64,000 nt of DNA from Alphaproteobacteria bacterium (GCA_030428355.1 JAUIBL010000001.1:1-64000); one strand, 5' to 3'; numbered from the stretch's first letter, positions 46,853 to 56,584 are shown. Notes: a model not told the origin generated them from the sequence alone. Made by a program: numbers and translations.

Positions 46853-47943
46853 CAGGCTTTCCTCCGGGATGCGAGGAAGAGTTTTTCAAGCGGCATCCGC
46901 ACCATGTTGTCGAGCGCACCTGTGAAGAGGATCACCAATGCCTGGATCACGACGATCAGTTCGCGCGGGATATTCGTCCAGAGAGCAAGCTCTGCGCCGC
47001 CCTGGTAGAGGAAGCCAAACAGCAGCGCCGCCAGCAACACCCCCAACGGATGTGACCGGCCCATCAGGGCGACCGCGATGCCGATGAAGCCTGCGCCTTC
47101 GGTGGCGTTCATGACAAGGCGTTCCGCCTCGCCCATCGTGGTGTTGAGCGCCATCATCCCGGCAAGGCCACCCGAGATGAGCATGGCCACGACGGTGATC
47201 TTGACCGGGCTGATGCCCGCATACTTGGCCGCCGATTCCGACTGGCCGAAGGCGCGGATTTCATAGCCCAGTTTGGTGCGCCAGATCAGCAGCCAGACCA
47301 CAAGGCACATCGCGATGGCCAGGAAAAAGGTCACGTTTGCCGGTGCGCCGCGGAACATCGCGGTTTCGGCGGTCGAGAACATGTCCTGAAACGTGGGCAG
47401 TTGCGTGGCTTCGGGAAAGCGGGCGGTCGCCGGGTCCATCGCGCCTTGGGGGCGCAAGAGGTTCACGAGGACATAGTTCAGCAGGGCTGCGGCGATGAAG
47501 TTGAACATGATCGTCGTGATCACGATATGGCTGCCCCGCTTGGCCTGCAGATAGGCCGGGATCAGCGCCCAGAGCGCGCCGAAGATCGCGGCCGAGACCG
47601 TTGCGCCGACCAGTGCGACATACCAGTTCGGCCAAGGGATATAGAGGCAGGCAAGCGCCACACCCAGCCCGCCGATCATCGCCTGACCCTCGCCGCCGAT
47701 ATTGAACAGGCGGGCATGGAAGGCCACGGCCACGGCAAGGCCGGTGAAGATGAAGTTGGTCGCGTAGTAAAGCGTGTAGCCCCAGCCGGAAGACCGCATC
47801 AGCGCGCCATCGACCATGAGCTTGAAGGCGGCAATCGGGTCTTCTCCGATACCGATGATCACCAATGCCGACAGGATCGCGGCCAGCAGGAGCGAAATCA
47901 GAGGAACGAGGACCGCGTCGGCCCAGCCGGGCATCTTATCCAT
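46852..47943 (-). CDS. nucleoside ABC transporter permease (NupP-type)
   Basis: 363 residues, about ten helices, BPD_transp_2 family. It has LFNIGGEGQAMIGGLGVALA and the coupling loop IRAFGQSESAAKYAGI, the same pattern as its partner. Overlaps the ATPase gene by 8 bp. Together the two permeases form the membrane channel for nucleosides or related purines. Confidence 0.9.
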   Translation of the reverse strand: MDKMPGWADAVLVPLISLLLAAILSALVIIGIGEDPIAAFKLMVDGALMRSSGWGYTLYYATNFIFTGLAVAVAFHARLFNIGGEGQAMIGGLGVALACLYIPWPNWYVALVGATVSAAIFGALWALIPAYLQAKRGSHIVITTIMFNFIAAALLNYVLVNLLRPQGAMDPATARFPEATQLPTFQDMFSTAETAMFRGAPANVTFFLAIAMCLVVWLLIWRTKLGYEIRAFGQSESAAKYAGISPVKITVVAMLISGGLAGMMALNTTMGEAERLVMNATEGAGFIGIAVALMGRSHPLGVLLAALLFGFLYQGGAELALWTNIPRELIVVIQALVILFTGALDNMVRMPLEKLFLASRRKA

Positions 47944-49933
47944 TTTTGTCGCTCTCCTCGGGGTCTTTCTTTGTCTCGTCTGGCTTGGGCGGCATCGGTG
48001 TGGATTGCGTGATCGTCGCGCTCAGGCCGCCGATGCTGACCGAGCCTGTGTTGACGGACGGTTTCTCGACGTCGACCGGGTCTGTACTGACCGAGATGAT
48101 CTCGTCCGGCGGCGCGGACGCGGAGACCGTGTCTTCGCTGGCTGTGGCGTCTTCCGGGGCGGCGGGCTGGTCGGTTTCGGGCTGGTCGATTTCGGGCGCT
48201 TCGGCTCTCGGCGCTGGCGTGTCGTCGCTGTTCGAGGATTCGGGCGTTTCCGATGCAGTCGTATCCGACGCCGCTTGTGCAGGCTCTGCCGCATCCTCGG
48301 ACAAAGCGGCGTCCTGCACCTCATCCTCGGTCATGGCCATGGGGGATGCGGGCATTCTGGCATGCGCCGTGTCGGTGATCCCGGCCATGAGCAGGCCCAA
48401 TTCCTGTTCGTTCGTCTCGGACGGGATGCGTTCGCCCATGATCTGGCCGTCGAACATAACCGCAATGCGGTCGGACAGCGAGAAGATCTCGTCCAGTTCG
48501 ACCGACACCAGAAGGATCGCTTTGCCCTCGTCACGCAGGCGGATGATCTGCTGGTGGATGAATTCGATGGCTCCGATGTCGACGCCGCGGGTCGGCTGGC
48601 CCACCAGAAGGATGTCCGGGTTACGTTCGATCTCGCGGGCCAGAACGATTTTCTGCTGGTTGCCGCCTGAAAAATTGCGTGCGGCCAGCTTGGGATTCGG
48701 GGGGCGCACATCGAAGCGATCCATCTTCGCGGCAGCTTCGGCCTTGATTGCGGCGTTGTTCATCAGCGGGCCGGATTGGATCTTCGGATCGCGGTGATAG
48801 CCGAAAATGGTGTTTTCCCACGCGGTAAAGGACATGATCAGCCCTTCGCGATGCCGGTCTTCGGGCACATGGGCAATGCCCCGCGCGCGGCGCGACTGGC
48901 CGTCTGAGTGCTTGCCGGTGAGGTCGATCTGCTGGCCGTTCACACGGATCGTACCAGTGGCGTTGGCATAGCCGCCCAGCACCTCGAGCAGTTCCGACTG
49001 GCCGTTGCCCGCCACCCCGGCGATGCCAAGGATTTCCCCCGCCCGCACATTGAGCGAGATGCCCTTGAGCCGTTCGACACCCTTGTCGTCGATCAGACGC
49101 AGGTTTTCGACCTCGAGGATCGGCTTGCCCGGTTCGGCCTCTTTCTTGTCGACCTGCAGCAGCACCTTGCGGCCCACCATCATCTCGGCCAGCCGTTCGG
49201 GGCTGGTTTCCGATGTCTTGACCGTCGCCGTCATCTCGCCACGGCGCATCACCGACACGGTGTCGGTGGCATTCATGATTTCGCGCAGTTTGTGGGTGAT
49301 CAGGATGATCGTCTTGCCCTCTTTGCGCAGGTTGTCGAGAATGCGGAACAGGTGATCGGCCTCGGCGGGGGTCAGCACGCCTGTGGGCTCGTCGAGGATC
49401 AGGATGTCTGCCTGACGGTACAGCGCCTTGAGGATTTCGACGCGCTGCTGGTGACCGACGCTCAGGTTTTCGATCACTGCGTCGGGATCGACGTTCAGTT
49501 CGTATTCCTCGGCCAGTTGCTTCAACACGCCGCGCGCCTTGTTCAGAGAGGGGCGGAGCAGCGGGCCATCCTCGGCACCGAGGATCACGTTCTCCAGAAC
49601 GGTGAAATTCTGCACCAGCTTGAAATGCTGGAAGACCATGCCGATGCCGGCCTTGATCGCGGCCTGGCTGTCGGGGATCTGGGTTTCCTTGCCGTTGATG
49701 AAAATCTGGCCGGAGTCGGCTTTGTAAAAACCATAGAGGATCGACATCAGGGTCGATTTGCCTGCGCCGTTTTCGCCGATGATCCCGTGGATCGTGCCGG
49801 GTTTGACGCTGATCGAGATGTTCTTGTTGGCCTGAACCGGGCCAAACGCCTTGGAGATGCCCTTGAGTTGGATGGCGGGTGGAACCTGGGCAAGCAGCGG
49901 GTCCATCTCCGGGGCGGCGGCGTTTGTCGTCAT
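47936..49933 (-). CDS. nucleoside ABC transporter ATP-binding protein with long acidic tail
   Basis: 665 residues. Residues 1-~515 are a standard double ATPase of the NupO/RbsA type: Walker A GENGAGKST, signature LSVGHQQRVEILKAL, Walker B ILILDEPTGVLTP in the first half, and NFSGGNQQKIVLAREI with a second Walker-like GVAGNGQSELLEV in the second. From ~520 to 665 comes an extra tail rich in Asp, Glu, Ser, Thr, Pro and Ala with almost no hydrophobic residues, likely disordered. Family members usually stop near 510 residues. The tail lies in frame with no sign of frameshift and runs into the overlap with the permease gene. Confidence 0.9.
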   Translation of the reverse strand: MTTNAAAPEMDPLLAQVPPAIQLKGISKAFGPVQANKNISISVKPGTIHGIIGENGAGKSTLMSILYGFYKADSGQIFINGKETQIPDSQAAIKAGIGMVFQHFKLVQNFTVLENVILGAEDGPLLRPSLNKARGVLKQLAEEYELNVDPDAVIENLSVGHQQRVEILKALYRQADILILDEPTGVLTPAEADHLFRILDNLRKEGKTIILITHKLREIMNATDTVSVMRRGEMTATVKTSETSPERLAEMMVGRKVLLQVDKKEAEPGKPILEVENLRLIDDKGVERLKGISLNVRAGEILGIAGVAGNGQSELLEVLGGYANATGTIRVNGQQIDLTGKHSDGQSRRARGIAHVPEDRHREGLIMSFTAWENTIFGYHRDPKIQSGPLMNNAAIKAEAAAKMDRFDVRPPNPKLAARNFSGGNQQKIVLAREIERNPDILLVGQPTRGVDIGAIEFIHQQIIRLRDEGKAILLVSVELDEIFSLSDRIAVMFDGQIMGERIPSETNEQELGLLMAGITDTAHARMPASPMAMTEDEVQDAALSEDAAEPAQAASDTTASETPESSNSDDTPAPRAEAPEIDQPETDQPAAPEDATASEDTVSASAPPDEIISVSTDPVDVEKPSVNTGSVSIGGLSATITQSTPMPPKPDETKKDPEESDKNG

Positions 49934-49979
49934 GACCTATCCCTGCATCACATTTCGGGTCTGACGCCCGATACATGGC

Positions 49980-50003
49980 GGAGCGGCCGTGACCGACCGC
50001 TCC
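49980..50003 (-). promoter_or_regulatory. intercistronic hairpin between the BMP and ATPase genes
   Basis: GGAGCGG (49980-49986) and CCGCTCC (49997-50003) pair across a 10-nt loop, in the 96-bp gap between the binding-protein gene and the ATPase gene. No T-run on the transcribed strand. Such hairpins often protect the abundant binding-protein transcript from 3' decay. Confidence 0.5.
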
Positions 50004-50029
50004 GAAAGTGTTGGCATGTTATGAGCGGA

Positions 50030-51025
50030 TCAGAAGCTCAGGACCGGGCAGCTGTCGTCGGACATGTAGTCATGTACGGCAAGCTCACCGCTGGCGATCT
50101 TGGCGGACGCCTCGTCAACAGCGGCTTTCATTTCGGCGCTGACCAGCGACTCGTTGTGTTCGTCCAGCGCGTAACCGATGCCGCCATTGGCGATGCCCAT
50201 GACGTTGATGCCGGTTTCCAGATCGGTGCCTGCTTTCATCGCATCATACACCGCGTTGTCCACGCGCTTCATCATGGAGGTCAGAACCTGACCCGGGTGC
50301 AGGTAGTTCTGGTTGCTGTCGACGCCGATGGACAGGATGTTCTCGTCCGCTGCAGTCTGGAGAACGCCCACACCGGTGCCGCCTGCTGCGGCATAGACCA
50401 CATCAGCGCCCTGACTGATCTGCGCCTTGGTCAGCTCGGAGCCTTTCACCGGGTCGTTCCAGGCGGCCGGAGTGGTGCCGGTCATGTTGGCGACAACGGT
50501 GGCATCCGGGTTCACAGCCTTGACGCCCTGAGCATAGCCGCAGGCGAACTTGCGGATCAGCGGGATGTCCATACCGCCGATAAAGCCGACAGTACCCGAT
50601 TCCGATGCCATCGCGGCCATCATGCCGACAAGGTAGCTGCCTTCATGTTCGTTGAACACGACGGAGCGCACGTTGGGCTGGTCGACGACCATGTCGATGA
50701 TGGCGAACTTGGTGTCAGGGTAATCGGGGGCCACTTCGGACAGGACATTGCCGAAGGCAAAACCGGTCATCACGATGGGGTTGTTGCCGTTTTCGGCAAA
50801 GCGGCGGAGCGCCTGCTCGCGCTGCGCTTCGGACTGAAGCTCGATCTCGCGGAAGGTTTCGCCGGTTTCCTCTGCCCAACGCACCGCGCCGTTGAAGGCA
50901 GCTTCGTTGAAGGATTTGTCAAACTTGCCGCCCAGATCGAAGATCAGGGCCGGTTCGGCAACAGCCGCGCCAGCGGTCATCGCCAGTGCAGCGGCGGCAC
51001 CGTAAAGTTTGGTCATAAGGGTCAT
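50030..51025 (-). CDS. BMP-family nucleoside-binding periplasmic protein
   Basis: 331 residues with a signal peptide cut near AVAEPA. BMP/PnrA-type signatures: ALIFDLGGKFDKSFNEAAF at the mature N-terminus, VGFIGGMDIPLIRKFACGY in the hinge region, GADVVYAAAGGTGVG and GVDSNQNYLHPGQVLTSMM later. It binds purine nucleosides for the downstream ATPase and permeases. First gene of the operon. Confidence 0.93.
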   Translation of the reverse strand: MTLMTKLYGAAAALAMTAGAAVAEPALIFDLGGKFDKSFNEAAFNGAVRWAEETGETFREIELQSEAQREQALRRFAENGNNPIVMTGFAFGNVLSEVAPDYPDTKFAIIDMVVDQPNVRSVVFNEHEGSYLVGMMAAMASESGTVGFIGGMDIPLIRKFACGYAQGVKAVNPDATVVANMTGTTPAAWNDPVKGSELTKAQISQGADVVYAAAGGTGVGVLQTAADENILSIGVDSNQNYLHPGQVLTSMMKRVDNAVYDAMKAGTDLETGINVMGIANGGIGYALDEHNESLVSAEMKAAVDEASAKIASGELAVHDYMSDDSCPVLSF

Positions 51026-51120
51026 GTGCAGCTCCCAGGTGTTGGACTTCGACGGCTTGATTGCGTCGATTGGTTAGATCGGGTGATCAGAGTCAATTAA
51101 GGCTGGACGCGAAAGATAGT

Positions 51121-51588
51121 TCAACCGCTTTTTGCGCCAGAGCCTTGTGACGTTGGCGCAGGAGCGTCTTGACCTTGCGCAATGGCCAGCGAAAGCAGCA
51201 GGGCGTCGTCCTTCGAACAGTCGCGCAGGGTGTAGTAGGCCTTTCGCATGCCGACCTGAGCGAATCCCTTCGCGGCGTAAAAGGCCCGGGCCGGTTGGTT
51301 TTTCGCAGCGACGTCCAGAAAGATGCGGGTGATCCCCTTTTGAACAGCCTGTCGGATGAGCTCTGACAGGAGCGAAGACGCCACGCCTTGGCGCTGCTGG
51401 GTGGGGTCTGTCGCAATTGCAAGGATCTCGCCTTCATCGGCGACGGTTTGCGCGATCAGGAAGCCGTGGTCGTGGGTCAGCAGCAGGGTGTGGCGTGCGG
51501 AGACCGTGCTCGCGATGTCATTGGCCGACCACGGCCGCATCTGCACATAGGCACGGTCCATGAGCGCGGCCATGTGTTCGGGTGTCAC
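51121..51588 (-). CDS. rimI: GNAT N-acetyltransferase, RimI-type
   Basis: 155 residues from GTG 51588, overlapping the tsaB stop; an ATG five codons in (51573) is the alternative. The acetyl-CoA loop is ATDPTQQRQGVASSLL and the C-terminal NQPARAFYAAKGF is typical of RimI. It acetylates the N-terminus of ribosomal protein S18 or related targets. Its coupling to tsaB is the usual genomic arrangement. The C-terminal ~15 residues are low-complexity. Confidence 0.88.
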   Translation of the reverse strand: MTPEHMAALMDRAYVQMRPWSANDIASTVSARHTLLLTHDHGFLIAQTVADEGEILAIATDPTQQRQGVASSLLSELIRQAVQKGITRIFLDVAAKNQPARAFYAAKGFAQVGMRKAYYTLRDCSKDDALLLSLAIAQGQDAPAPTSQGSGAKSG

Positions 51589-52160
51589 GGCAGGATCACC
51601 GGTGCCGTATCGCGTGCGGGGGCCGCGTCGGCGGGTTTGATGTAGAGCGGTTTTGGGCGACCCGCGCTGGCGGCGTCGGCCCATGCTGCAACCTCGGCCA
51701 TCGCTGCGATGAGCGTGTGCGGATCGTCGGGAAACACGGCATCGGGGGCTGCCTCTGCTGCGATGAGAAAGGGCTGCGCGCCGGGGGCCTGAGCATAGAT
51801 CATGTCGCGTGGCGCAGGGACAGCGGTGGTTGCGCCGGGGTGCAGGTGCTGCAACGCGTCGAGCGTCGACACACCGATGGCTGGAACGCCCAGACCCAGC
51901 GAAAGCCCGCGCGCAGCAGAGACCGAAATGCGGATGCCGGTGAAATTGCCCGGGCCGATCCCGACGCCGATGCGGGTCAGGTCGGACCACGACATGCCCT
52001 TGTCGGCCAGAACATCCTCGAGCATGGGCATCAGGTGTTCGGCCTGCCCGCGCGCCATGTCATCGGCGCGGGTGGCGATGACGCGACCGCCGCAAAACAA
52101 AGCGGCTGCGCAATGCGCAGCCGATGTGTCGAACGCCAGAAGGGTCGTGTCAGACGGCAA
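51585..52160 (-). CDS. tsaB: tRNA threonylcarbamoyladenosine biosynthesis protein TsaB
   Basis: 191 residues. The ASKHA-fold start is TLLAFDTSAAHCAAALF and the TsaD-interface helix region is AEHLMPMLEDVLADKG; GIGPGNFTGIRISVSAARGL is the diagnostic TsaB sequence. With TsaD and TsaE it makes t6A37 in tRNAs. Overlaps both rimI and nfuA, so three essential-type genes are in one coupled run. Confidence 0.94.
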   Translation of the reverse strand: MPSDTTLLAFDTSAAHCAAALFCGGRVIATRADDMARGQAEHLMPMLEDVLADKGMSWSDLTRIGVGIGPGNFTGIRISVSAARGLSLGLGVPAIGVSTLDALQHLHPGATTAVPAPRDMIYAQAPGAQPFLIAAEAAPDAVFPDDPHTLIAAMAEVAAWADAASAGRPKPLYIKPADAAPARDTAPVILP

Positions 52161-52713
52161 CCGGACGCACCTCGGTCACTTCGGGGATGTAATGCCGCAG
52201 CAGGTTCTCGATCCCCATCTTGAGCGTCAGCGTCGAGGACGGACATCCGGCGCAGGCACCCTGCATGTGGAGATAGACGACGCCGCGGTCGAACCCGTGG
52301 AATGTGATGTCGCCGCCATCCTGTGCCACGGCCGGCCGCACGCGGCTGTCCAGCAATTCCTTGATCTGGCCCACGATTTCGCTGTCTTCGCCGGAATGTT
52401 CCGCATGGCCCGAAGCGGTCTTGGCATCCCCGGACATCACCGGGTCACCGGACTGGAAATGTTCCATGATGGCCCCGAGCAAGGCGGGTTTCAGATGATC
52501 CCAATCGGTTCCGTCATCCTTGGTGACGGTGACGAAATCATGACCGAAGAAGACGCCCTTCACCCCGTTCACACCAAACAGCCGTGTGGCCAGCGGCGAT
52601 GCTGCAGCACCTTCGGCTGTCGGAAAATCGGCGGTGCCCATGTCCAGCACTGTCTGTCCCGGAAGGAACTTGAGCGTGGCGGGGTTAGGTGTGGATTCGG
52701 TCTGGATAAACAT
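52150..52713 (-). CDS. nfuA: NfuA-type Fe-S cluster carrier
   Basis: 187 residues with an N-terminal Nfu_N domain (MFIQTESTPNPATLKFLPGQ) and a C-terminal NifU-like domain carrying the cluster-binding CxxC in GACAGCPSSTLTLKMGIE. It delivers 4Fe-4S clusters to target enzymes. It overlaps tsaB by 11 bp. Confidence 0.95.
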   Translation of the reverse strand: MFIQTESTPNPATLKFLPGQTVLDMGTADFPTAEGAAASPLATRLFGVNGVKGVFFGHDFVTVTKDDGTDWDHLKPALLGAIMEHFQSGDPVMSGDAKTASGHAEHSGEDSEIVGQIKELLDSRVRPAVAQDGGDITFHGFDRGVVYLHMQGACAGCPSSTLTLKMGIENLLRHYIPEVTEVRPVAV

Positions 52714-52810
52714 GGCGGGACCTCCTGATCAGCATCCCATATATGCGCATGCGCCTCAGGTGCGTCAAGGATTAGAACGATTCTAAAGTCATGCGATCAC
52801 CCGCTCGGTT

Positions 52811-53335
52811 TCACCGCCGGATGGGAAGAAGGTTCACCTCGAAGGTCCCGGACACCGGCATCGGCGCAGAAAGGTCGATGGTTTTTCCAAAATCCACGCT
52901 TTGCCCCAGCGTCCCGTCGAACGTCCCGGTGATGCGCAGCAGATCGTCATCGAACGCGCTGTCCGTCACCGTGACCGTCAGTCCACCGTCATCCGCCCGC
53001 CCGTACCAGCGTTCGAACTGCGCATCGCCAGATCTGCGCAGAAGCGACATCTCGGGCATCTGCGCGCGATGCCGCAAGAGGTCGAACGCCAGCCTGAGGG
53101 ATTGAAACCGTTGCCATGCAACGGGGTCCGAAGGCCGCGTCAGGATGCTCACGCTTACATAACCCTGCGCATCGGTCCAGTCGCTGTGACCCGCGCTGAG
53201 CGGCAAATCCAGTGTCTGATCAGCCAGTGTCAGCGTGATCCGCCCGTCTTCCCGCGCCTCTGCCATCGTCGTTGCGATGAGCATGGCGAGGATACAGATC
53301 GCCCTGATCGAACGAAAACGGTTCCATGCAGACAC
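52811..53335 (-). CDS. exported protein of unknown function
   Basis: 174 residues with a hydrophobic N-terminal signal (IRAICILAMLIATTMAEA). The mature part is beta-rich and acidic, with DGRITLTLADQTLDLPL and LRITGTFDGTLGQSVDFG, ending in GTFEVNLLPIRR. No cysteine pairs or catalytic motif. I do not recognise the family. Between nfuA and the universal stress protein, with 63-97 bp gaps on each side. Confidence 0.65.
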   Translation of the reverse strand: MSAWNRFRSIRAICILAMLIATTMAEAREDGRITLTLADQTLDLPLSAGHSDWTDAQGYVSVSILTRPSDPVAWQRFQSLRLAFDLLRHRAQMPEMSLLRRSGDAQFERWYGRADDGGLTVTVTDSAFDDDLLRITGTFDGTLGQSVDFGKTIDLSAPMPVSGTFEVNLLPIRR

Positions 53336-53398
53336 ATCTCGCTCCTTCGTCTGGCCGGGGACACGGACCTGTCCTTGCGCCTGACGCGAAGGTCCGTG

Positions 53399-53854
53399 TC
53401 AGGTGATCGCCTCGAGCCGTTCCTTCGACAACTCCCCCGGAACGATGGTGATCGGGATCGGCAGGCTTCCCGCGTTCTTGGTCAGAGCGGTCACCAGCGG
53501 GCCGGGGCCTTTCTTGCCGGTGTTCGCCCCCAGCACGAGCACGCCGATTTCCGGATCGGCCTGCACCTGTGCGATGATCTCGGTCACGGCTTCGCCTTCA
53601 CGGATCACCAGTTCAGGATCGACACCCTGCTTGTCGCGCATCCATTTCGCGAAGACTTCGAAATGCGCGTGGATGCGCTCGCGGGCTTCTTCGCGCATGA
53701 CTTCGCCCACACCGATCCAGTGGTTGAACTCGTCTGCCGGGATGATCGACAGAATCTCGACCCCGCCGCCTGTATGCGCTGCACGCATCGCGGCAAAGCG
53801 CATCGCGTTCAGGCATTCACGGCTGTCATCCAGCACAACAAGGAATTTACGCAT
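53399..53854 (-). CDS. universal stress protein, UspA family
   Basis: 151 residues from ATG 53854 (MRKFLVVLDDSRECLNAM), preceded by GGGAGAA; a longer reading from 53878 adds eight residues. The ATP-binding loop of the UspFG/UspA type is visible in VLGANTGKKGPGPLVTAL near the C-terminus (G-2X-G-9X-G context), and the fold starts with the expected Asp. Role in stress survival is inferred from the family only. Confidence 0.88.
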   Translation of the reverse strand: MRKFLVVLDDSRECLNAMRFAAMRAAHTGGGVEILSIIPADEFNHWIGVGEVMREEARERIHAHFEVFAKWMRDKQGVDPELVIREGEAVTEIIAQVQADPEIGVLVLGANTGKKGPGPLVTALTKNAGSLPIPITIVPGELSKERLEAIT

Positions 53855-53926
53855 AGATGTTCTCCCGCAGGGGATCATGGCTCAGGAACCGCACCCGCGC
53901 AAGTGAGCTTGGATGTGACCTGACGT

Positions 53927-54787
53927 TTACGCGGAGTGTGCCCAATCCCAATACATCTCGCGCACGCGACGGGTGACGGGACCCACCTGATACGAAATAT
54001 CTTCGAACCCGACCACGGGCGTGACCTTGTTCATGTTGCCCGACAGGAACACCTCGTCCGCCGCTTCGAAATCGGCGAAGCTCAGGACGGTTTCATGCAC
54101 CTTGGTGCCATCGGCGCGCAGGTTGGTCATGTGCCGCGCCCGGGTGATCCCGGCAAGGAAGGTTCCGTTGGCGATGGGGGTGAACACCTCGCCATCTTTG
54201 ACCATGAAGACATTGGCGGTGGCGCTTTCGGCAACATTGCCCATCGCATCGGTCACCAAAGCGTTCTGGAACCCGCGCGCGCGTACCTCGGCCAGCATCC
54301 GCGCATTGTTGGGGTAAAGACAGCCCGCCTTGGCATTGACGACCGAGCTTTCCAGAACCGGCCGCCTGAACCGTGTCTTGCCCAGCGAAACGCTCGCGGT
54401 TTCGGGGGCCATCGGGATTTCCTCGAGACAGATGGCAAAGCCGGTCTTGCCGGGCTGTGGCACGATTGCGGTCATGTCGCCGTCGATGGCCCAGTACATC
54501 GGGCGGATGTAGACAGCCGTGTCCTTGGGATAGGCGCGCAGGCCGTCCCAGACAATCTGCACCATGTCTTCGGCGCTGACCGTCGGTGTGACCATCAACG
54601 CCTCGGCTGACCGGTTGACCCGTTCGCAATGCGCCAGAAGATCGGGGGCCACACCGTTGACATAGCGGGCGCCGTCAAAGACACCGCTGCCCAGCCAAGC
54701 GCCATGGTCAGCGGCATTCATCACGGCGACATCGCCATTGTGCCAGGTGCCGTTGAAATAGGTGTGGATGTTCTTGCCGGTTGCCAT
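53927..54787 (-). CDS. branched-chain amino-acid aminotransferase family protein
   Basis: 286 residues from ATG 54787. A class IV PLP transaminase: the PLP lysine is in SSVVNAKAGCLYPNNARML and the following GNVAESATANVFMVKDG and NGTFLAGITRARHM are the phosphate- and carboxylate-binding regions. The N-terminal FNGTWHNGDVAVMNAADHGA fits IlvE. It is the short roseobacter form; specificity for leucine, isoleucine and valine is likely but D-amino-acid variants share the motifs. Confidence 0.88.
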   Translation of the reverse strand: MATGKNIHTYFNGTWHNGDVAVMNAADHGAWLGSGVFDGARYVNGVAPDLLAHCERVNRSAEALMVTPTVSAEDMVQIVWDGLRAYPKDTAVYIRPMYWAIDGDMTAIVPQPGKTGFAICLEEIPMAPETASVSLGKTRFRRPVLESSVVNAKAGCLYPNNARMLAEVRARGFQNALVTDAMGNVAESATANVFMVKDGEVFTPIANGTFLAGITRARHMTNLRADGTKVHETVLSFADFEAADEVFLSGNMNKVTPVVGFEDISYQVGPVTRRVREMYWDWAHSA

Positions 54788-54896
54788 CTGGCCCTCCTTC
54801 GTTGCAGCGCAGGTTAGGTCTGCGAAGAAGGAAGGTCCAGACGTCGTGGAACAGGCCAATGACAAGCGTCCTGTTCCACAGGATCAACACGCCGCG

Positions 54897-55379
54897 TCAG
54901 GCTGCTTCGAGCAGCAACGCCTCAAGGTCCAAAGGTGTATTCACCATGTCCAACTCGCCCTGCGCGTTCCGTGGCCATTCGCTTTCCGGGCGATCCCGAT
55001 AGATCTCGATCCCGTTGCCGTCGGGGTCGCTGAAATAGATCGCTTCGCTGACGCCGTGATCCGCCGCGCCTTCGATCTCGACACCCGCGTCAAGTGCCGT
55101 GCGGAACGCCTGCGCCAAGGCGGCGCGATCCGGGTATAGGAACGCCACATGGAAAAGACCGGGGCTGCGCCGTGGTGCGCGGGGGCCGTTTTCGCTGAAC
55201 CATGTGTTCAGGCCGATATGATGGTGATAGCCACCCGCCGACAGTAACGCGGCCTGATCGCCGTAATGCTGTGTCACATCAAGGCCCATCACATCGCGAT
55301 AGAACGCGATGGAGCGGTCAAGATCCGTGACTTTGAGGTGAACATGTCCGATCGACATGCGTGGATGGGCTTTGGTCAT
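54897..55379 (-). CDS. VOC-family (glyoxalase/dioxygenase) protein
   Basis: 160 residues from ATG 55379. The metal ligands of a vicinal-oxygen-chelate module are visible: GHVHLKVTDLDRSIAFY, YHHHIGLNTWFSENG and the closing DPDGNGIEIYRDRPESEW. Resembles single-module catechol dioxygenase (CatE-like) proteins, but could be a glyoxalase relative. The short gaps on both sides show no operon link. Confidence 0.85.
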   Translation of the reverse strand: MTKAHPRMSIGHVHLKVTDLDRSIAFYRDVMGLDVTQHYGDQAALLSAGGYHHHIGLNTWFSENGPRAPRRSPGLFHVAFLYPDRAALAQAFRTALDAGVEIEGAADHGVSEAIYFSDPDGNGIEIYRDRPESEWPRNAQGELDMVNTPLDLEALLLEAA

Positions 55380-55472
55380 GGTCTGTCCTTTCGACCGTTT
55401 CGACCAAATTAGACTTGCGCGCCTGTGCTGAAAAGGCTGATTGACGCGCAAGATCTGTGCATTTGTGCTAAG

Positions 55473-56507
55473 TCAGGACACCATTCCGACGATGTCATAG
55501 GTCTTCTTGAGGATCGGCGCCGCGATGGCGCGGGCGCGTTCGGAGCCTTTGCTCAGGATCGCGTCGATCTCGTCGGGTTGCTGCATGAGCCGCGCCATCT
55601 CGGTCGAGATTGGGGACAGCTTTGCGACGGCCAGATCGGACAGCATCGGTTTGAACTCCGAGAACGGCTTGCCGCCCACGTCCCGCAGAACGGCCTCGAC
55701 CGATTGCTCGGCCAGAGCGGCGTATATGTTGACGAGGTTGCGCGCTTCGGGCCGGCCTTCGAGTCCCTCGACCTCGGAAGGCAGGGCGTCGGGGTCTGTT
55801 TTGGCTTTCCGGATCTTTTGCGCAATCGCATCGGCATCGTCGGTCAGGTTGATGCGGCTGGCATCCGACGGGTCGGATTTCGACATCTTTTTCGAACCAT
55901 CGCGCAGGCTCATGACCCGCGTCGCAGCGCCTTCGATGACGGGTTCCGTGATCGGGAAGAAGTCCACGCCGTAATCGTGGTTGAACTTGATCGCGATGTC
56001 GCGGGCCAGTTCCAGATGCTGTTTCTGGTCTTCGCCCACAGGCACATGGGTCGCGTGATAAACAAGGATGTCTGCCGCCATCAGCGCCGGATAGGCCAGC
56101 AGACCCAAGGACGCGTTCTGCGTGTTCTTGCCTGCCTTGTCCTTCCACTGGGTCATGCGTTGCATCCAGCCCATGCGGGCGATGCAGTTGAAAATCCAGG
56201 CCAATTGCGTGTGTTCCGCAACCTGGCTCTGGTTGAACAGGATGGATTTCGCCGGATCGAGGCCCGAGGCGATATAGCCTGCCGTCAACTCGCGGGTCTG
56301 GCGGCGCAGGACGTCGGGTTCGAACAGCGTGGCGGTGATCGCGTGTAGATCGACGATACAGTAGATCGTCTCGTAATCCTCGTCCTGCTTTTCGACGAAA
56401 CGCTTGATCGCGCCAAGGTAATTGCCCAGCGTCAGCCCCCCCGAGGGCTGAATCCCCGAAAAAATGCGGGGTGTGAACGCGGGAGAGGTTTGGACCCCCT
56501 CGGACAT
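55473..56507 (-). CDS. trpS: tryptophanyl-tRNA synthetase
   Basis: 344 residues, a class I synthetase. The HIGH-like motif lies in [19 protein letters not shown] and the KMSKS loop in [16 protein letters not shown]. Full length for the bacterial enzyme. It charges tRNA-Trp. It is divergent from the rhomboid-like gene. Confidence 0.96.
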   Translation of the reverse strand: MSEGVQTSPAFTPRIFSGIQPSGGLTLGNYLGAIKRFVEKQDEDYETIYCIVDLHAITATLFEPDVLRRQTRELTAGYIASGLDPAKSILFNQSQVAEHTQLAWIFNCIARMGWMQRMTQWKDKAGKNTQNASLGLLAYPALMAADILVYHATHVPVGEDQKQHLELARDIAIKFNHDYGVDFFPITEPVIEGAATRVMSLRDGSKKMSKSDPSDASRINLTDDADAIAQKIRKAKTDPDALPSEVEGLEGRPEARNLVNIYAALAEQSVEAVLRDVGGKPFSEFKPMLSDLAVAKLSPISTEMARLMQQPDEIDAILSKGSERARAIAAPILKKTYDIVGMVS

Positions 56508-56584
56508 GGCAAAACTCCATCTGGCAAAACTGGTGTTGGTGCCTTACCCATGCGCCCAAGTGCCGTCAAGCAAGGGCCCGCGCC

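Noticed and set aside
48908-51100. 730-residue plus-strand frame opposite the nucleoside ABC genes
   Set aside because: His/Asp/Val/Gly-rich antisense product typical of GC-rich coding DNA; the minus-strand genes have full ABC and BMP motifs.
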